Positions 32,819 to 41,878 of a stretch of 64,000 bases of DNA are shown piece after piece. Under the pieces are notes generated by a model. That model saw only the letters and a program-made list of their open reading frames with translations, had not been told where the DNA came from and did no database searches. The first letter of the stretch is position 1, and every line of letters starts with the position of its first letter. Source of the DNA: Deferribacteraceae bacterium UBA6793 (lineage in GTDB: Bacteria; Chrysiogenota; Deferribacteres; Deferribacterales; Geovibrionaceae); assembly GCA_002452405.1 (NCBI GenBank), contig DKFP01000007.1:23200-87199 (forward strand), given 5' to 3'. Made by a program: the position numbers and the translations under genes.

Positions 32819-33240
32819 TTAACAACCGCCGTTGTGAGCATTGGGTATGACTGAACAACCTTGCCGTTGGCAATTTCAATTTCAAAATCGTCGAAGATGC
32901 CGTCCGGATAGAAATATATATAGTATTCAATGCCGTTTATATTTTTGTCATTGATCTTGACGCTGTCAACTTTGCCGAGGGGGATTGTGACTGTTTTGCC
33001 GTCTGAAAGGAGGAGGTCATCCGTACCTACGGTGCCCTTTATGAACACTTGTCGGTTAAGGTCTTTCGCAGCCTTTAACTGAGACTGAATCAGCTCGTTG
33101 AAAAAGGATTCGTCCCCGCCGCCCTTAACGGTTTTTTCCGCCAGCGAGGGCGACAGGGAGATGAATCCGAGTCCCATTATAACCATTACAACCAGAAGCT
33201 CCACAAGAGTGAAGCCGCAGGTGTTATTCTGTTTTGTCAT
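32815..33240 (-). CDS. gspH: Type II secretion minor pseudopilin GspH
   Basis: A 141-residue pseudopilin: leader MTKQNNTCG, then FTLVELLVVMVIMGLG with Glu +5. The C-terminal domain (YYIYFYPDGIFDDFEIEI) is a beta structure with FYPDG, seen in GspH/FimT proteins. Overlaps gspG by 17 bases and gspI by four. Confidence 0.9.
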   Translation of the reverse strand: MTKQNNTCGFTLVELLVVMVIMGLGFISLSPSLAEKTVKGGGDESFFNELIQSQLKAAKDLNRQVFIKGTVGTDDLLLSDGKTVTIPLGKVDSVKINDKNINGIEYYIYFYPDGIFDDFEIEIANGKVVQSYPMLTTAVVK

Positions 33241-33658
33241 TAAAGCTCTTTATATCCGCGTTAACGCCTTCGCCGCCCTCTTTTCTGTCGGCTCCGTAGC
33301 ATACTATTTCATAGTCGCGGTCTTCATCGCCGGGGCTTCTGTAAACGTAGTCTCCGCCCCACGGGTCTTTCGGCAGTTCTTCGAGGTATCCGCCTTTCTT
33401 AAAACTGGTGGGTACGGGATCTATTGTGGTTTCTTTCACCAGAGCCTCAAGTCCCTGTTCTGTGGTGGGGTATATGCTGTTTTCCAGCTTGTATATCTTG
33501 AGCGCCGCCTCGATAGCTTTGATATCAAGTTTTGCTCTTGTCATTCTTGCCTCGTCGGGTTTGTCTAGAATTTTCGGAACCAGAAGTGTTCCCAGAATAC
33601 CGAGGATGACAAGCACCACCAGTATCTCGATGATAGTAAAGCCCTTACTGTTTTTCAT
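33224..33658 (-). CDS. gspG: Type II secretion major pseudopilin GspG
   Basis: A 144-residue major pseudopilin. MKNSKGFTIIEILVVLVILGIL has the peptidase site and Glu +5; LENSIYPTTEQGLEALV and GGYLEELPKDPWGGDYVYRSPG are the calcium-binding signature of GspG. ATG 33658 follows GAGG by six bases; a four-residue upstream extension is not used. First gene of the leftward arm. The peptidase GspO that would mature it is not in the window. Confidence 0.95.
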   Translation of the reverse strand: MKNSKGFTIIEILVVLVILGILGTLLVPKILDKPDEARMTRAKLDIKAIEAALKIYKLENSIYPTTEQGLEALVKETTIDPVPTSFKKGGYLEELPKDPWGGDYVYRSPGDEDRDYEIVCYGADRKEGGEGVNADIKSFNDKTE

Positions 33659-33680
33659 TCTGCACCTCAATCAAATCGGT

Positions 33681-33709
33681 TTTATCTTAGGTGTTATTAT
33701 ATTTGACAA
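33681..33709 (-). promoter_or_regulatory. Possible promoter of gspGHIJKLMN
   Basis: On the minus strand TTGTCA, a 17 bp spacer and GATAAA lie 20-50 bp upstream of gspG. The match is moderate. Confidence 0.35.
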
Positions 33710-33754
33710 ACCACCCAGATTCAATAGATGATTTGTCTCGACAGGCAATAAACG

Positions 33755-33823
33755 GATGAGACTGCTTCGCCTTCGGTTCGCTCAGACGGCAGAGGCGGTC
33801 TCTGCAAGCGGAGCGGTTAAGAC
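33755..33823. repeat. Dispersed intergenic repeat, copy C
   Basis: GATGAGACTGCTTCGCC at the left, GGCAGAGGCGGTCTCTGCAAG in the middle and GCGGAGCGGTTAAGACA at the right. Left half is very like copy B. It lies in the divergent region between gspG and the CPBP protease gene and ends two bases before the latter's ATG. Confidence 0.65.
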
Positions 33824-33825
33824 AG

Positions 33826-34239
33826 ATGTTCCTGCCATATAAGAAGACAGACATAACCCTGCTTTTGTTTTTTATTTTTTTAGGTTTTTTCTGGATATGG
33901 CTGCGTCTGCTGTCCGGAGGCAGATTTGTTATGCCCTCGCTTTATATGATGTCGGTTTTTTTTGTTTTCGCTCCTGTCGCCGAAGAGATTTTCTTTCGCG
34001 GCTTTGTTCAAAACTGGCTTAAAAAGCGTGTCTCATCAATTGCTTTCGGTGTGTCAGGTGCTAATGTTCTCACCTCTGTTTTGTTTGCAGTGGTTCATAT
34101 TGCCGGGTGGGGAGCTGAACACGGGCTTATGGTTTTCGCACCATCGCTTATAATAGGCATTTTATATGACAGAACCGGAAGAGTTTCCTTTGCAATCTTG
34201 CTACATAGTATATATAATCTCAATGCAGCGGTTGTCTGA
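33826..34239 (+). CDS. CPBP-family intramembrane metalloprotease
   Basis: A 137-residue membrane protein with about four helices. The family motifs are EEIFFRGF (EExxxR), FAVVHIAG (FxxxH) and LLHSIYNL (HxxxN). These glutamic/metallo-type enzymes cleave within membranes; bacterial roles are mostly unknown. It is shorter than usual and lacks a good Shine-Dalgarno. It sits 28 bp before gspC, so may be cotranscribed with the rightward secretion arm. Confidence 0.82.
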   Translation: MFLPYKKTDITLLLFFIFLGFFWIWLRLLSGGRFVMPSLYMMSVFFVFAPVAEEIFFRGFVQNWLKKRVSSIAFGVSGANVLTSVLFAVVHIAGWGAEHGLMVFAPSLIIGILYDRTGRVSFAILLHSIYNLNAAVV

Positions 34240-34267
34240 CACATGCACCTATGCGGAAAAAAGCGGA

Positions 34268-35134
34268 ATGATGAAAATTAATTATAACTATATTGTCTAT
34301 CCTGTTGCAGCAGGAGTATTTATTGCCTGGGCAATAACAGGCTTTTTACAGTACCGCTCCACTGCGAATATCTCTCTCGGCGCAGAGGGCAGAGGCGCGC
34401 GTCTTAGCGTCAGCAGCGAACCCAGCACGGAGTTCATCGTACAGAAGAATATCTTTAAAGCGGAAACGCTCTCTGTTAAGGGTACTCTGGATGCGGTTGG
34501 TTTCGAACCGTCCGTTAACCCCGACGGAACGCAGCAGGTTCCTGCACAGGATGCCGGCGGACTTAAACTTGTGGGTGTATTGAAAGGCGCAGGCGAATCT
34601 TTTGCCATCCTTAAAAAGCAGGACGGCAAAAACCTTGTTCTCAGACAGGGATTTGAGAAAGATGGTGTGTTGCTTGTATCCGCAGGCGAAACAGAAGTTG
34701 AAATAGAACAGAACGGAGTGCGAAGCAAGCTCTCCCTCGACATAAAAGATCCCATGGCGGGACAAAACCAGAACAGTCCTTCCGCAGCCGCATCTTCGGT
34801 TCCGAGCGGTGTGGACAGAAAGACCATTCCAAGACGAACCGTCATAGAAAAACTTTCAAATATAAACTCCGTGATGAAGTCAGTGGCTATAAACCCTTAT
34901 GATCGTGACGGAAAATTTGTCGGCTACCGCCTTTCCAGAATGAAGCCCGATTCGGCTCTGGTGCAGATGGGGCTTATATCCGGCGATGTGATCATCCGGC
35001 TTAACGGAAAAGACCTGAAAAACCCCACCGTTTTCTTTGATACCCTTGCAAATGCGGAAAATCTGAGCGCCCTTACGCTTGATATAGAAAGAGCACAGCA
35101 GAAAAAGACCATATATGTGGAGATAAAAGGATGA
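34268..35134 (+). CDS. gspC: Type II secretion protein GspC
   Basis: A 288-residue protein: membrane helix near residues 9-28 (IVYPVAAGVFIAWAITGFL), the homology region (FIVQKNIFKAETL, GGLKLVGVLKGAGESFAIL) and a C-terminal PDZ-type domain (GYRLSRMKPDSALVQMGL, SGDVIIRLNGKDLKNP). GspC connects the inner platform with the secretin. Start taken at ATG 34268; ATG 34271 is equal. The frame runs back to 34166 inside the protease gene, which I reject. Overlaps gspD by four bases. Confidence 0.88.
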   Translation: MMKINYNYIVYPVAAGVFIAWAITGFLQYRSTANISLGAEGRGARLSVSSEPSTEFIVQKNIFKAETLSVKGTLDAVGFEPSVNPDGTQQVPAQDAGGLKLVGVLKGAGESFAILKKQDGKNLVLRQGFEKDGVLLVSAGETEVEIEQNGVRSKLSLDIKDPMAGQNQNSPSAAASSVPSGVDRKTIPRRTVIEKLSNINSVMKSVAINPYDRDGKFVGYRLSRMKPDSALVQMGLISGDVIIRLNGKDLKNPTVFFDTLANAENLSALTLDIERAQQKKTIYVEIKG

Positions 35135-36963
35135 ACCTGATCAGAAAGTTTGTACTGATTATACTGCTTTTTGCCGTCGGTACGGCGAACGCGGGATTTA
35201 ACGTGAATTTCAGCGATATGGAGCTGACGGACTTTGTTACGTTTGTTTCAGAATTCACCAAGAAAAATTTTGTCTATGACAAAAACGCTCTTAAAGGAAA
35301 GGTCAGCATCGACTCCGCCACTCAGATACGTTCATCCGATATTATCGACATTTTCGCCTCCACGCTGCGTGCCAACGGGTTTGAGCTTGTGGACAGGGGC
35401 AACTATTATGAGATCGTCAAACAGGCGGATTTCATGGACGCCGATGATTCAACAGGCACGGGTGAGGCAAACGCTCTCATAACCACTGTCATCCATCCGA
35501 AAAATTTTGACGCCAGAGTGCTCGTAAACGCTCTGAACAAGATGAAATCCAAAGGCGGATATGCGGAAGTTATTAAAAGTATCAACGCAATAGTGGTCAG
35601 AGACCGCGTTTCGAGAATAGTTAAGATACGCTCTTTCGTGGATAAGCTCGACCAGAGAGCACAGAACTTCACCATCCGCTCCATCAAAATAGAGAATGCA
35701 TCCGCCAGCAACGTTGCGGATAAGATGACGAAACTCTTTGCCGACATGGAGAAAAAGAGTCTAATCGCCACCGATCCGGTCATAGTGGCGGACGACTATG
35801 CGAATATAATACTTGTCGCCTCACTTGACGGTGATTTCGAAAGAATAAACACCATCGTTGCGCAGCTTGATACGAAAAGCCCCGGCAGCTTTAACGCTCC
35901 CAGAGTTTTCTACCTGAAAAACGCTAACGCTGAGGACGTTGACAAAGTGCTCAACACCCTCACAGGCACAATAGCACAGGCTGGCGCCGACGGTAAGACC
36001 GCTGCGAAGGTCAAATCATCCGTATCATACGACAAAGCGACCAACTCCATCATCGTTTTCGGCGATCAGGAACTTTACGGAAAGATAGACGAACTTATAA
36101 AGAAGCTGGACGTTCCCAGACGTCAGGTATACGTTGAGGCGCTTATCCTCGAAACCACACTGGACAACGGAAATAAATTCGGCGTGGAATGGCAGGGAAC
36201 AGTTGGTAACGGCAACACTGCCGGAACCATCGGCTATGTCGGCAACGACAACACCCTTATGAACTTTGCAAACGGCAACGCATCATCTCTGAGCACGGGC
36301 TTCAACCTTGGTGTTCTGGGCGACGTTGTTTCATATGAAGGACTTAACTTTCCCAGCATTGGTCTTCTTGTTAACTTCGTTAAGACCGCAAGCGGCATCA
36401 ACATTCTTTCAAACCCCCAGATACTCACTCTGGACAATGAAGAGGCTGAGGTGTTCGTTGGTGAGAACAGACCCTTCCTTACCAGCACAAAATACGACTC
36501 TAACAACAACCCGGTTCAGTCATACGAATACAACGACGTGGGCGTTAAGCTGAAAATCGTTCCCCAGATAAGCTCCGACGATTCGGTCACTCTGAAGATC
36601 GAACAGGAGGTCAAAAAGGTTGCGGAAGGTTCCGCCAACTCGACCTCTCCCACTACACTTACACGTTCCACCAAAACGAGGATAAAGCTGAAAAACGGCT
36701 CTATGGTGGTAATCTCAGGCTTGCTGAAAGACGACAGCGACAGAAGCGATTCGGCCATTCCCGGTTTGTCGAAGATACCCGTTATCGGGTGGCTGTTTAA
36801 AAACAGAAGCACTAACTACGAAAAAACCAATATGATGGTGTTCATCTCCGCCCATATCATAAACACTCATGAAGAGGCTGAGAAACTTACAGAGAGCAAA
36901 CACCAGGAATCAATGGATTTCAAAAAGCAGATTGATGAAAAAATCAGGAACGAGTTCAAGTAA
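35131..36963 (+). CDS. gspD: Type II secretion outer membrane secretin GspD
   Basis: A 610-residue secretin with signal peptide (MNLIRKFVLIILLFAVGTANA). N0 begins FNVNFSDMELTDFVTFVSE; three N-domains follow with RVLVNALNKMKS and ILVASLDGDFERI; the secretin core has VEALILETTLDNGNKFGVEW, GLLVNFVKTASGINILSNPQ, VGENRPFLTS and GLSKIPVIGWLFKNR. It forms the gated outer-membrane channel. Overlaps gspC start and shares its stop with the gspE ATG. Confidence 0.96.
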   Translation: MNLIRKFVLIILLFAVGTANAGFNVNFSDMELTDFVTFVSEFTKKNFVYDKNALKGKVSIDSATQIRSSDIIDIFASTLRANGFELVDRGNYYEIVKQADFMDADDSTGTGEANALITTVIHPKNFDARVLVNALNKMKSKGGYAEVIKSINAIVVRDRVSRIVKIRSFVDKLDQRAQNFTIRSIKIENASASNVADKMTKLFADMEKKSLIATDPVIVADDYANIILVASLDGDFERINTIVAQLDTKSPGSFNAPRVFYLKNANAEDVDKVLNTLTGTIAQAGADGKTAAKVKSSVSYDKATNSIIVFGDQELYGKIDELIKKLDVPRRQVYVEALILETTLDNGNKFGVEWQGTVGNGNTAGTIGYVGNDNTLMNFANGNASSLSTGFNLGVLGDVVSYEGLNFPSIGLLVNFVKTASGINILSNPQILTLDNEEAEVFVGENRPFLTSTKYDSNNNPVQSYEYNDVGVKLKIVPQISSDDSVTLKIEQEVKKVAEGSANSTSPTTLTRSTKTRIKLKNGSMVVISGLLKDDSDRSDSAIPGLSKIPVIGWLFKNRSTNYEKTNMMVFISAHIINTHEEAEKLTESKHQESMDFKKQIDEKIRNEFK

Positions 36964-38408
36964 TGGATTACGCTAAACTGGTTGAGTTTTATCTGAAATA
37001 CCCCGACCGCGCTGACTTTGCGCCGGAGCGGATGGGAGAAAGTGCCGTGATGCTTTACAACGGTGCGGCAGGACTTGCAAAGGCAAGGCATCTGCTGTTT
37101 GTAACCGGCGAGAAACTGGAAACAGAAGAAGCTGATAAACAAAGGATATTCACTGTTCTTGAAGCGCTGGAATCGTCCCGTGCGGACGAATATCAGGGCG
37201 ATATTCAGGATATTGAGGGAGCGGACGACATACTTGCCGCTTCATACGACGACGCGCCCATTATAAGACTTGTAAACAGCACTGTTATCAAGGCTGTTAA
37301 ATCCGGCGCGAGTGATATTCACTTCGAAGGACTCACAGGCAGATTTGCCGTGCGCTTCCGTATCGACGGAAAACTCGCCACCATCAGAGAATTTCCCAAA
37401 AGTCTTCAGGAATCGGTCATTGCCCGTATAAAAGTTATGTCCGACCTCGATGTTGCCGAAACCAGAAAGGCACAGGACGGACGTATCAATATCCGCATAG
37501 GTAACCGCGACGTTGACATAAGGGTTTCAACAGTGCCATCCGTTACAGGTGAAAAAGCCGTACTCAGGATCCTTGAAAAATCCAAAACAATGGTTACTCT
37601 CGAAAAAACCGGTATGCCGGAATCTATGCTGCCTGATTTCAGAAAGGCGATCAAGCGCCCCAACGGAATCATTCTGGTTACGGGTCCCACAGGTTCAGGT
37701 AAAACTACTACTCTTTATTCCGCATTGTCGGAGATGATAAGCGACGATACAAACATTATGACCATAGAGGATCCGGTGGAATACCACATGGAGAAGATTA
37801 CGCAGGTGCAGGTGAACCGCAACGTGGACATCACCTTTGCATCCGCCGTAAGGGCGTTTCTGAGACAGGATCCGGACGTTATCCTCATCGGTGAGATAAG
37901 GGACAAGGAGACAGCATCCGCCGCCGTTCAGGCTGCACTGACAGGTCACCTTGTGCTTTCCACTCTGCACACTAACAACGCACCCACAGCCGTTGCGAGG
38001 ATGCTGGATATGGACGTCGAACCTTTCCTGCTTTCCTCTTCACTGGTTACTGTCATCGGTCAGCGTCTGGTCAGAAAGCTCTGTCCGCATTGCAAAAAAG
38101 AAGTTGAACCTGAAAAATATGTTAAAGAGTTCTTCGAACCGGCAGGCAAACTGCCCAAGCACATATATGAACCCGTAGGCTGCGACGAGTGTATGCACAC
38201 AGGTTTTGCAGGCAGGGTGGGTGTCTTCGAAATGGTTACCGTCAGCGACGGTATCCGCAGGCTGATAAACGCCAAGGCGGACGCTTCGGAAATTGCCAGA
38301 GAGGCTGTGAAGAGCGGATATAAACCTTTCGTATACCACGGTTACGACCTTGTGTCCGATGGTGTCACATGTGCCGGTGAGATAGTCGCCGTTATAGGTG
38401 CCAAGTAA
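36963..38408 (+). CDS. gspE: Type II secretion ATPase GspE
   Basis: A 481-residue traffic ATPase. Walker A is LVTGPTGSGKTTTLYS, the Asp box is MTIEDPVEY, Walker B DPDVILIGEIRDKETA and the His box HLVLSTLHTNN. Four cysteines, CPHC and CDEC, bind zinc. It powers pseudopilus assembly from the cytoplasmic face, docking on GspL. The ATG overlaps the gspD stop (TAATG) and the end overlaps gspF similarly. Confidence 0.97.
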   Translation: MDYAKLVEFYLKYPDRADFAPERMGESAVMLYNGAAGLAKARHLLFVTGEKLETEEADKQRIFTVLEALESSRADEYQGDIQDIEGADDILAASYDDAPIIRLVNSTVIKAVKSGASDIHFEGLTGRFAVRFRIDGKLATIREFPKSLQESVIARIKVMSDLDVAETRKAQDGRINIRIGNRDVDIRVSTVPSVTGEKAVLRILEKSKTMVTLEKTGMPESMLPDFRKAIKRPNGIILVTGPTGSGKTTTLYSALSEMISDDTNIMTIEDPVEYHMEKITQVQVNRNVDITFASAVRAFLRQDPDVILIGEIRDKETASAAVQAALTGHLVLSTLHTNNAPTAVARMLDMDVEPFLLSSSLVTVIGQRLVRKLCPHCKKEVEPEKYVKEFFEPAGKLPKHIYEPVGCDECMHTGFAGRVGVFEMVTVSDGIRRLINAKADASEIAREAVKSGYKPFVYHGYDLVSDGVTCAGEIVAVIGAK

Positions 38409-39595
38409 TGCCTGTTTTCTCTTATGAAGGGATAGACAAACAGGGAAAGAAGGTCAAAGGACGGCTTGAGGCATCGGGCAAAAATACCGCTCTGTCAAAA
38501 CTCATGGGCGAAGGGCTGCTTATCTCAGGCATTAAGGAAGCCACGGACAAACAATCAAAATTTTCCATCTCTTTCAGAAAAAAACCGCTGGCTGACGTGT
38601 TCTTCCAGCTTTCCATACTGCTTTCCAGCGGCATACAGCTCACAAAAGCGTTGTCTGTAACTGCGCAGTCCGTCAACGACAGAAAGATGAAAGCCACCCT
38701 TACGGACATGTGTGAAAAGGTTTCAGGCGGCAAAAAGTTCTCCGACGCAATGGATGCGCACAAAAAAATATTCGGCGAGCTTTACGTTCACCTTATCAGA
38801 ACATCGGAAAAAGTGGGCAGGCTGGCTTCCGTCCTCATGGATATCTCAAAGTTTGAGGAGGACAGAAAGAAGGCTGGCGAAAAACTCACTGGAGCAATGA
38901 TATATCCCACCGTGGTGCTTACCATGGGGTTGGGTGTCGTGGGTTTCATGCTGGCGTTCGTTGTTCCGAAGCTCCAGAGCATCTTTGCAAGTGCCGGAGC
39001 CGAAATACCTGCGTCAACAAAATTTCTGCTGTTTGCTTCGGATATGCTTCAGCACTACGGACTGCTGATTTTCCTGTTTTTTATGGTGTGTGTTTCCGTG
39101 TTCACAAGGTTTTACGCCATAAAAGGTAAATTCCGCATGTATATAGATCAGAGGCTTTACAAGCTGAATATAGTTAAGGACGTCACAGCTTCAAGGCTGT
39201 CTCACGTTCTTAGTTTCCAGCTTCGCGAGGGGCTGCCCCTTGTGGAGGCGCTGCGCAATACGGCACCCGGTATCGCTAATATCTATGTAGGTCAGGCGGT
39301 TATGGATATCGCCGAGAGCGTTGCCGCAGGTAAGAAATTCTCCGAAAGCGTAAGCCAGAGCGGACTCTTTACGGAACTTTTTGTTGCCGCCGCCGCAACA
39401 GGTGAAAAGAGCGGAAACCTGCCGGACCTTCTTGAGCGTGTAAATATTTATTACAGCAGAAAAACCGAACAGTTCACCACAAAATTCGTATCGGTGATAG
39501 AGCCGGTGTTCATCATGTTTATCGGTCTCATCGTCGGTTTCATCGTCATTTCCATTATGGAACCCCTGTTCTCCGTCAACTCACTCGTTAAATAG
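38408..39595 (+). CDS. gspF: Type II secretion inner membrane protein GspF
   Basis: A 395-residue protein: start MPVFSYEGIDKQGKKVKGRLEA, two GspF domains (FFQLSILLSSGIQLTKAL and VLSFQLREGLPLVEALR) and three membrane helices including the C-terminal VIEPVFIMFIGLIVGFIVIS. GKKFSDAM and AAGKKFSESV repeat. It is the polytopic core of the platform. Last clear gene of the rightward arm. Confidence 0.96.
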   Translation: MPVFSYEGIDKQGKKVKGRLEASGKNTALSKLMGEGLLISGIKEATDKQSKFSISFRKKPLADVFFQLSILLSSGIQLTKALSVTAQSVNDRKMKATLTDMCEKVSGGKKFSDAMDAHKKIFGELYVHLIRTSEKVGRLASVLMDISKFEEDRKKAGEKLTGAMIYPTVVLTMGLGVVGFMLAFVVPKLQSIFASAGAEIPASTKFLLFASDMLQHYGLLIFLFFMVCVSVFTRFYAIKGKFRMYIDQRLYKLNIVKDVTASRLSHVLSFQLREGLPLVEALRNTAPGIANIYVGQAVMDIAESVAAGKKFSESVSQSGLFTELFVAAAATGEKSGNLPDLLERVNIYYSRKTEQFTTKFVSVIEPVFIMFIGLIVGFIVISIMEPLFSVNSLVK

Positions 39596-39602
39596 GCGTT
39601 TT

Positions 39603-39800
39603 ATGAGTAAGTATCCTGATGAAGAACCCTTTACTATCGAAACAAAGTATATATTGAAACTCTCGAAACGCGTAATGCGCAGGCTTGACCGTGCTGTTGA
39701 AGCTGTTCAGTCTGATATAGAGAACGGCAGATTTTACACAGGTACTGTTGATGAGCATATGAAGCGCGTTTTTGACCGTCTGGACAGTCTTGAGGGTTGA
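39603..39800 (+). CDS. Small hypothetical protein after gspF
   Basis: A 65-residue charged protein (KYILKLSKRVMRRLDRAVEAV, HMKRVFDRLDSLEG) predicted mostly helical, without signal peptide or cysteine. It starts seven bases after gspF and so may belong to the secretion transcript, but its Shine-Dalgarno is poor. I recognise no family. Its reality rests on coding-like composition and position. Confidence 0.5.
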   Translation: MSKYPDEEPFTIETKYILKLSKRVMRRLDRAVEAVQSDIENGRFYTGTVDEHMKRVFDRLDSLEG

Positions 39801-39852
39801 TACTGCCGCGCCTGTATTCGGCTGTGAGGTCAATGATGGACTCATTCAGCCT

Positions 39853-39922
39853 TTGCCCGGTGGGTTGCAGAGACGGAGAGAGAATCGTCTTCGCGAGGAG
39901 TGGGGCGACGACGCGATCTCAT
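39853..39922. repeat. Dispersed intergenic repeat, copy D
   Basis: GGTTGCAGAGACGGAGAGAG, CGTCTTCGCGAGGAG and GACGCGATCTCAT are almost those of copy A. It lies in the 272 bp gap between the secretion operon and lepA. Confidence 0.7.
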
Positions 39923-39980
39923 ATTAACTAAATGAGTCCAATATCATGAAAAACTCTCTAAATCATTCCGTCTTATTTTT

Positions 39981-40009
39981 TTGCTTGTCTTTTATAGCGG
40001 GGATAAGGT
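39981..40009 (+). promoter_or_regulatory. Possible lepA promoter
   Basis: TTGCTT, a 17 bp spacer and TAAGGT (40004-40009) precede lepA by about 64 bp. A moderate match. The leader then contains a short hairpin (40036-40049). Confidence 0.4.
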
Positions 40010-40035
40010 ATTTTTAACCCGTATGTTTTCAAACG

Positions 40036-40049
40036 GCGGATACATCCGC
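40036..40049 (+). other. Short hairpin in the lepA leader
   Basis: GCGGAT-AC-ATCCGC, a perfect 6 bp stem, lies 23 bp before the lepA ATG and 15 bp before the AGAGG. Function unknown; it is too small for a terminator. Confidence 0.35.
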
Positions 40050-40072
40050 TCCGCACTTATTCAAGAGGTTAC

Positions 40073-41878
40073 ATGGGAAACGAAAATATCAGAAATTTCA
40101 GTATCATAGCACACATCGACCACGGCAAGTCCACCATCGCGGACAGGCTTATCGAATTTACAGCCGCAGTGGACAAGCGCCAGATGCGCGACCAGATACT
40201 GGACAGCATGGACATAGAGAGAGAACGCGGAATCACCGTTAAGGCGCAGACCATCCGTCTTAACTATAAGGCGGACGACGGAAACACCTACGTTCTCAAT
40301 CTTATAGACACTCCCGGTCACGTTGACTTTACCTACGAGGTGTCCAGAAGCCTTGCTGCCTGCGAAGGCGCGCTGCTTGTGGTGGACGCTGCACAGGGTG
40401 TTGAGGCGCAGACCATTGCGAACGCGTATATGGCGGTAGATCAGGAACTCGATCTTATCCCCGTTCTGAATAAAATCGACCTCCCAAGTGCAGATCCTGA
40501 CAAGGTGAAGGCGGAGATTGAGGATATCATCGGCATTGACGCCGCCGAGGCGGTGCTTGCCAGCGCAAAGGAGAACATCGGTACAAAAGAGATTCTTGAG
40601 GCTATCGTAAAAAAGATACCCGCACCCGTGGGTGACATTGCAAAGCCGCTCAAGGCGATGATAGTTGATTCATGGTACGATTCGTATCTCGGTGTTGTGG
40701 TGCTTCTGCGCGTGATAGACGGAGAGCTGAAAGCGGGCGACAAGATACAGTTTATGTCAAATAAGGCAGAGCGCATCGTGGATGCCGTTGGCTATTTCAC
40801 CCCGAAACCTACGAAAAACGACGTTATCCGCGCGGGCGAGGTGGGATTTATGACCGCCTCGATCAAGGATATCCGCGAAATCGACATAGGCGATACAGTT
40901 ACAAACCCCAGAAAACCCACGGAAACTCCGTTCCCCGGTTTTAAAAAAGTTAAACCTGTCGTTTTCTGCGGAATGTATCCTGTTGAATCGGCAGACTATG
41001 AAGACCTGCGCGATGCACTGGAAAAACTGTCGCTGAACGACAGCTCCATCACATACGAGGCGGAATCATCCGCCGCGCTTGGTTTCGGATACCGCATTGG
41101 TTTCCTCGGTCTGCTCCACATGGAGATAATTCAGGAGCGTCTGGAGCGCGAGTTCGATCTTGACCTCGTAAGTACAGCGCCTACAGTGGTTTACCGGATC
41201 ACCAAGCGAAACGGTGAGGTCATTGAAATTGACAACCCTGCTGGGATGCCTGATCCGACAGAGATAGATTCTATAGAGGAACCTGTGATAGCGGCTACGG
41301 TTATTCTGCCTGAAGAATACATCGGCGGAGTGATTCAGCTTCTGATATCCAGACGCGGCACACAGAGAAATATAAAATTCATCAGCAAGACAAGGGCTAT
41401 TCTTGAATACACCCTGCCGCTTGCCGAAGTTGTGATGGATTTTTACGACAAACTGAAGTCCGTTTCGCGCGGCTACGCGTCTTTTGACTATGAGATGGAC
41501 GGCTATGCACGTGGCGAGCTTGTAAAGCTCGATATTCTACTGAACAAAGACAAGGTGGACGCCCTCTCAATTATAGTGCATAAGGATCAGGCTTTTTACA
41601 AAGGCAGAGACCTTGCGGACAAGCTGAAAGAGGTTATCCACAGACAGATGTTCGATATCGCCATTCAGGCTGCTGTTGGCAACAAAATTCTTGCGAGAAC
41701 CACTGTTAAGGCGTTCCGCAAGAACGTTACGGCAAAATGCTACGGCGGTGACATAACCAGAAAAAGAAAACTGCTTGAAAAACAGAAAGCAGGTAAAAAG
41801 CGCATGAAGAACGTCGGCAACGTGGAGATTCCGCAGGAGGCGTTCCTTGCAGTGCTTAAATTAGGTGACGGGAAATGA
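40073..41878 (+). CDS. lepA: Elongation factor 4 (LepA)
   Basis: A 601-residue translational GTPase. IIAHIDHGKSTIADRL is G1, the effector loop has RERGITVKAQTIRLNY, DTPGHVDFTYEV is G3 and NKIDLPSADP G4. The LepA-specific C-terminal domain ends NKILARTTVKAFRKNVTAKCYGGD, KRMKNVGNVEIPQEAFLAVLK. It acts on the ribosome in translation quality or assembly. The end overlaps lepB by four bases, the classical lepA-lepB operon. Confidence 0.98.
   Translation: MGNENIRNFSIIAHIDHGKSTIADRLIEFTAAVDKRQMRDQILDSMDIERERGITVKAQTIRLNYKADDGNTYVLNLIDTPGHVDFTYEVSRSLAACEGALLVVDAAQGVEAQTIANAYMAVDQELDLIPVLNKIDLPSADPDKVKAEIEDIIGIDAAEAVLASAKENIGTKEILEAIVKKIPAPVGDIAKPLKAMIVDSWYDSYLGVVVLLRVIDGELKAGDKIQFMSNKAERIVDAVGYFTPKPTKNDVIRAGEVGFMTASIKDIREIDIGDTVTNPRKPTETPFPGFKKVKPVVFCGMYPVESADYEDLRDALEKLSLNDSSITYEAESSAALGFGYRIGFLGLLHMEIIQERLEREFDLDLVSTAPTVVYRITKRNGEVIEIDNPAGMPDPTEIDSIEEPVIAATVILPEEYIGGVIQLLISRRGTQRNIKFISKTRAILEYTLPLAEVVMDFYDKLKSVSRGYASFDYEMDGYARGELVKLDILLNKDKVDALSIIVHKDQAFYKGRDLADKLKEVIHRQMFDIAIQAAVGNKILARTTVKAFRKNVTAKCYGGDITRKRKLLEKQKAGKKRMKNVGNVEIPQEAFLAVLKLGDGK

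Noticed and set aside
33098..33568. 156-codon plus-strand ORF opposite gspH/gspG
   Set aside because: Antisense to two certain pseudopilin genes.
34166..34267. N-terminal extension of GspC
   Set aside because: It lies in another frame inside the CPBP protease gene and precedes the expected short cytoplasmic tail and membrane helix.
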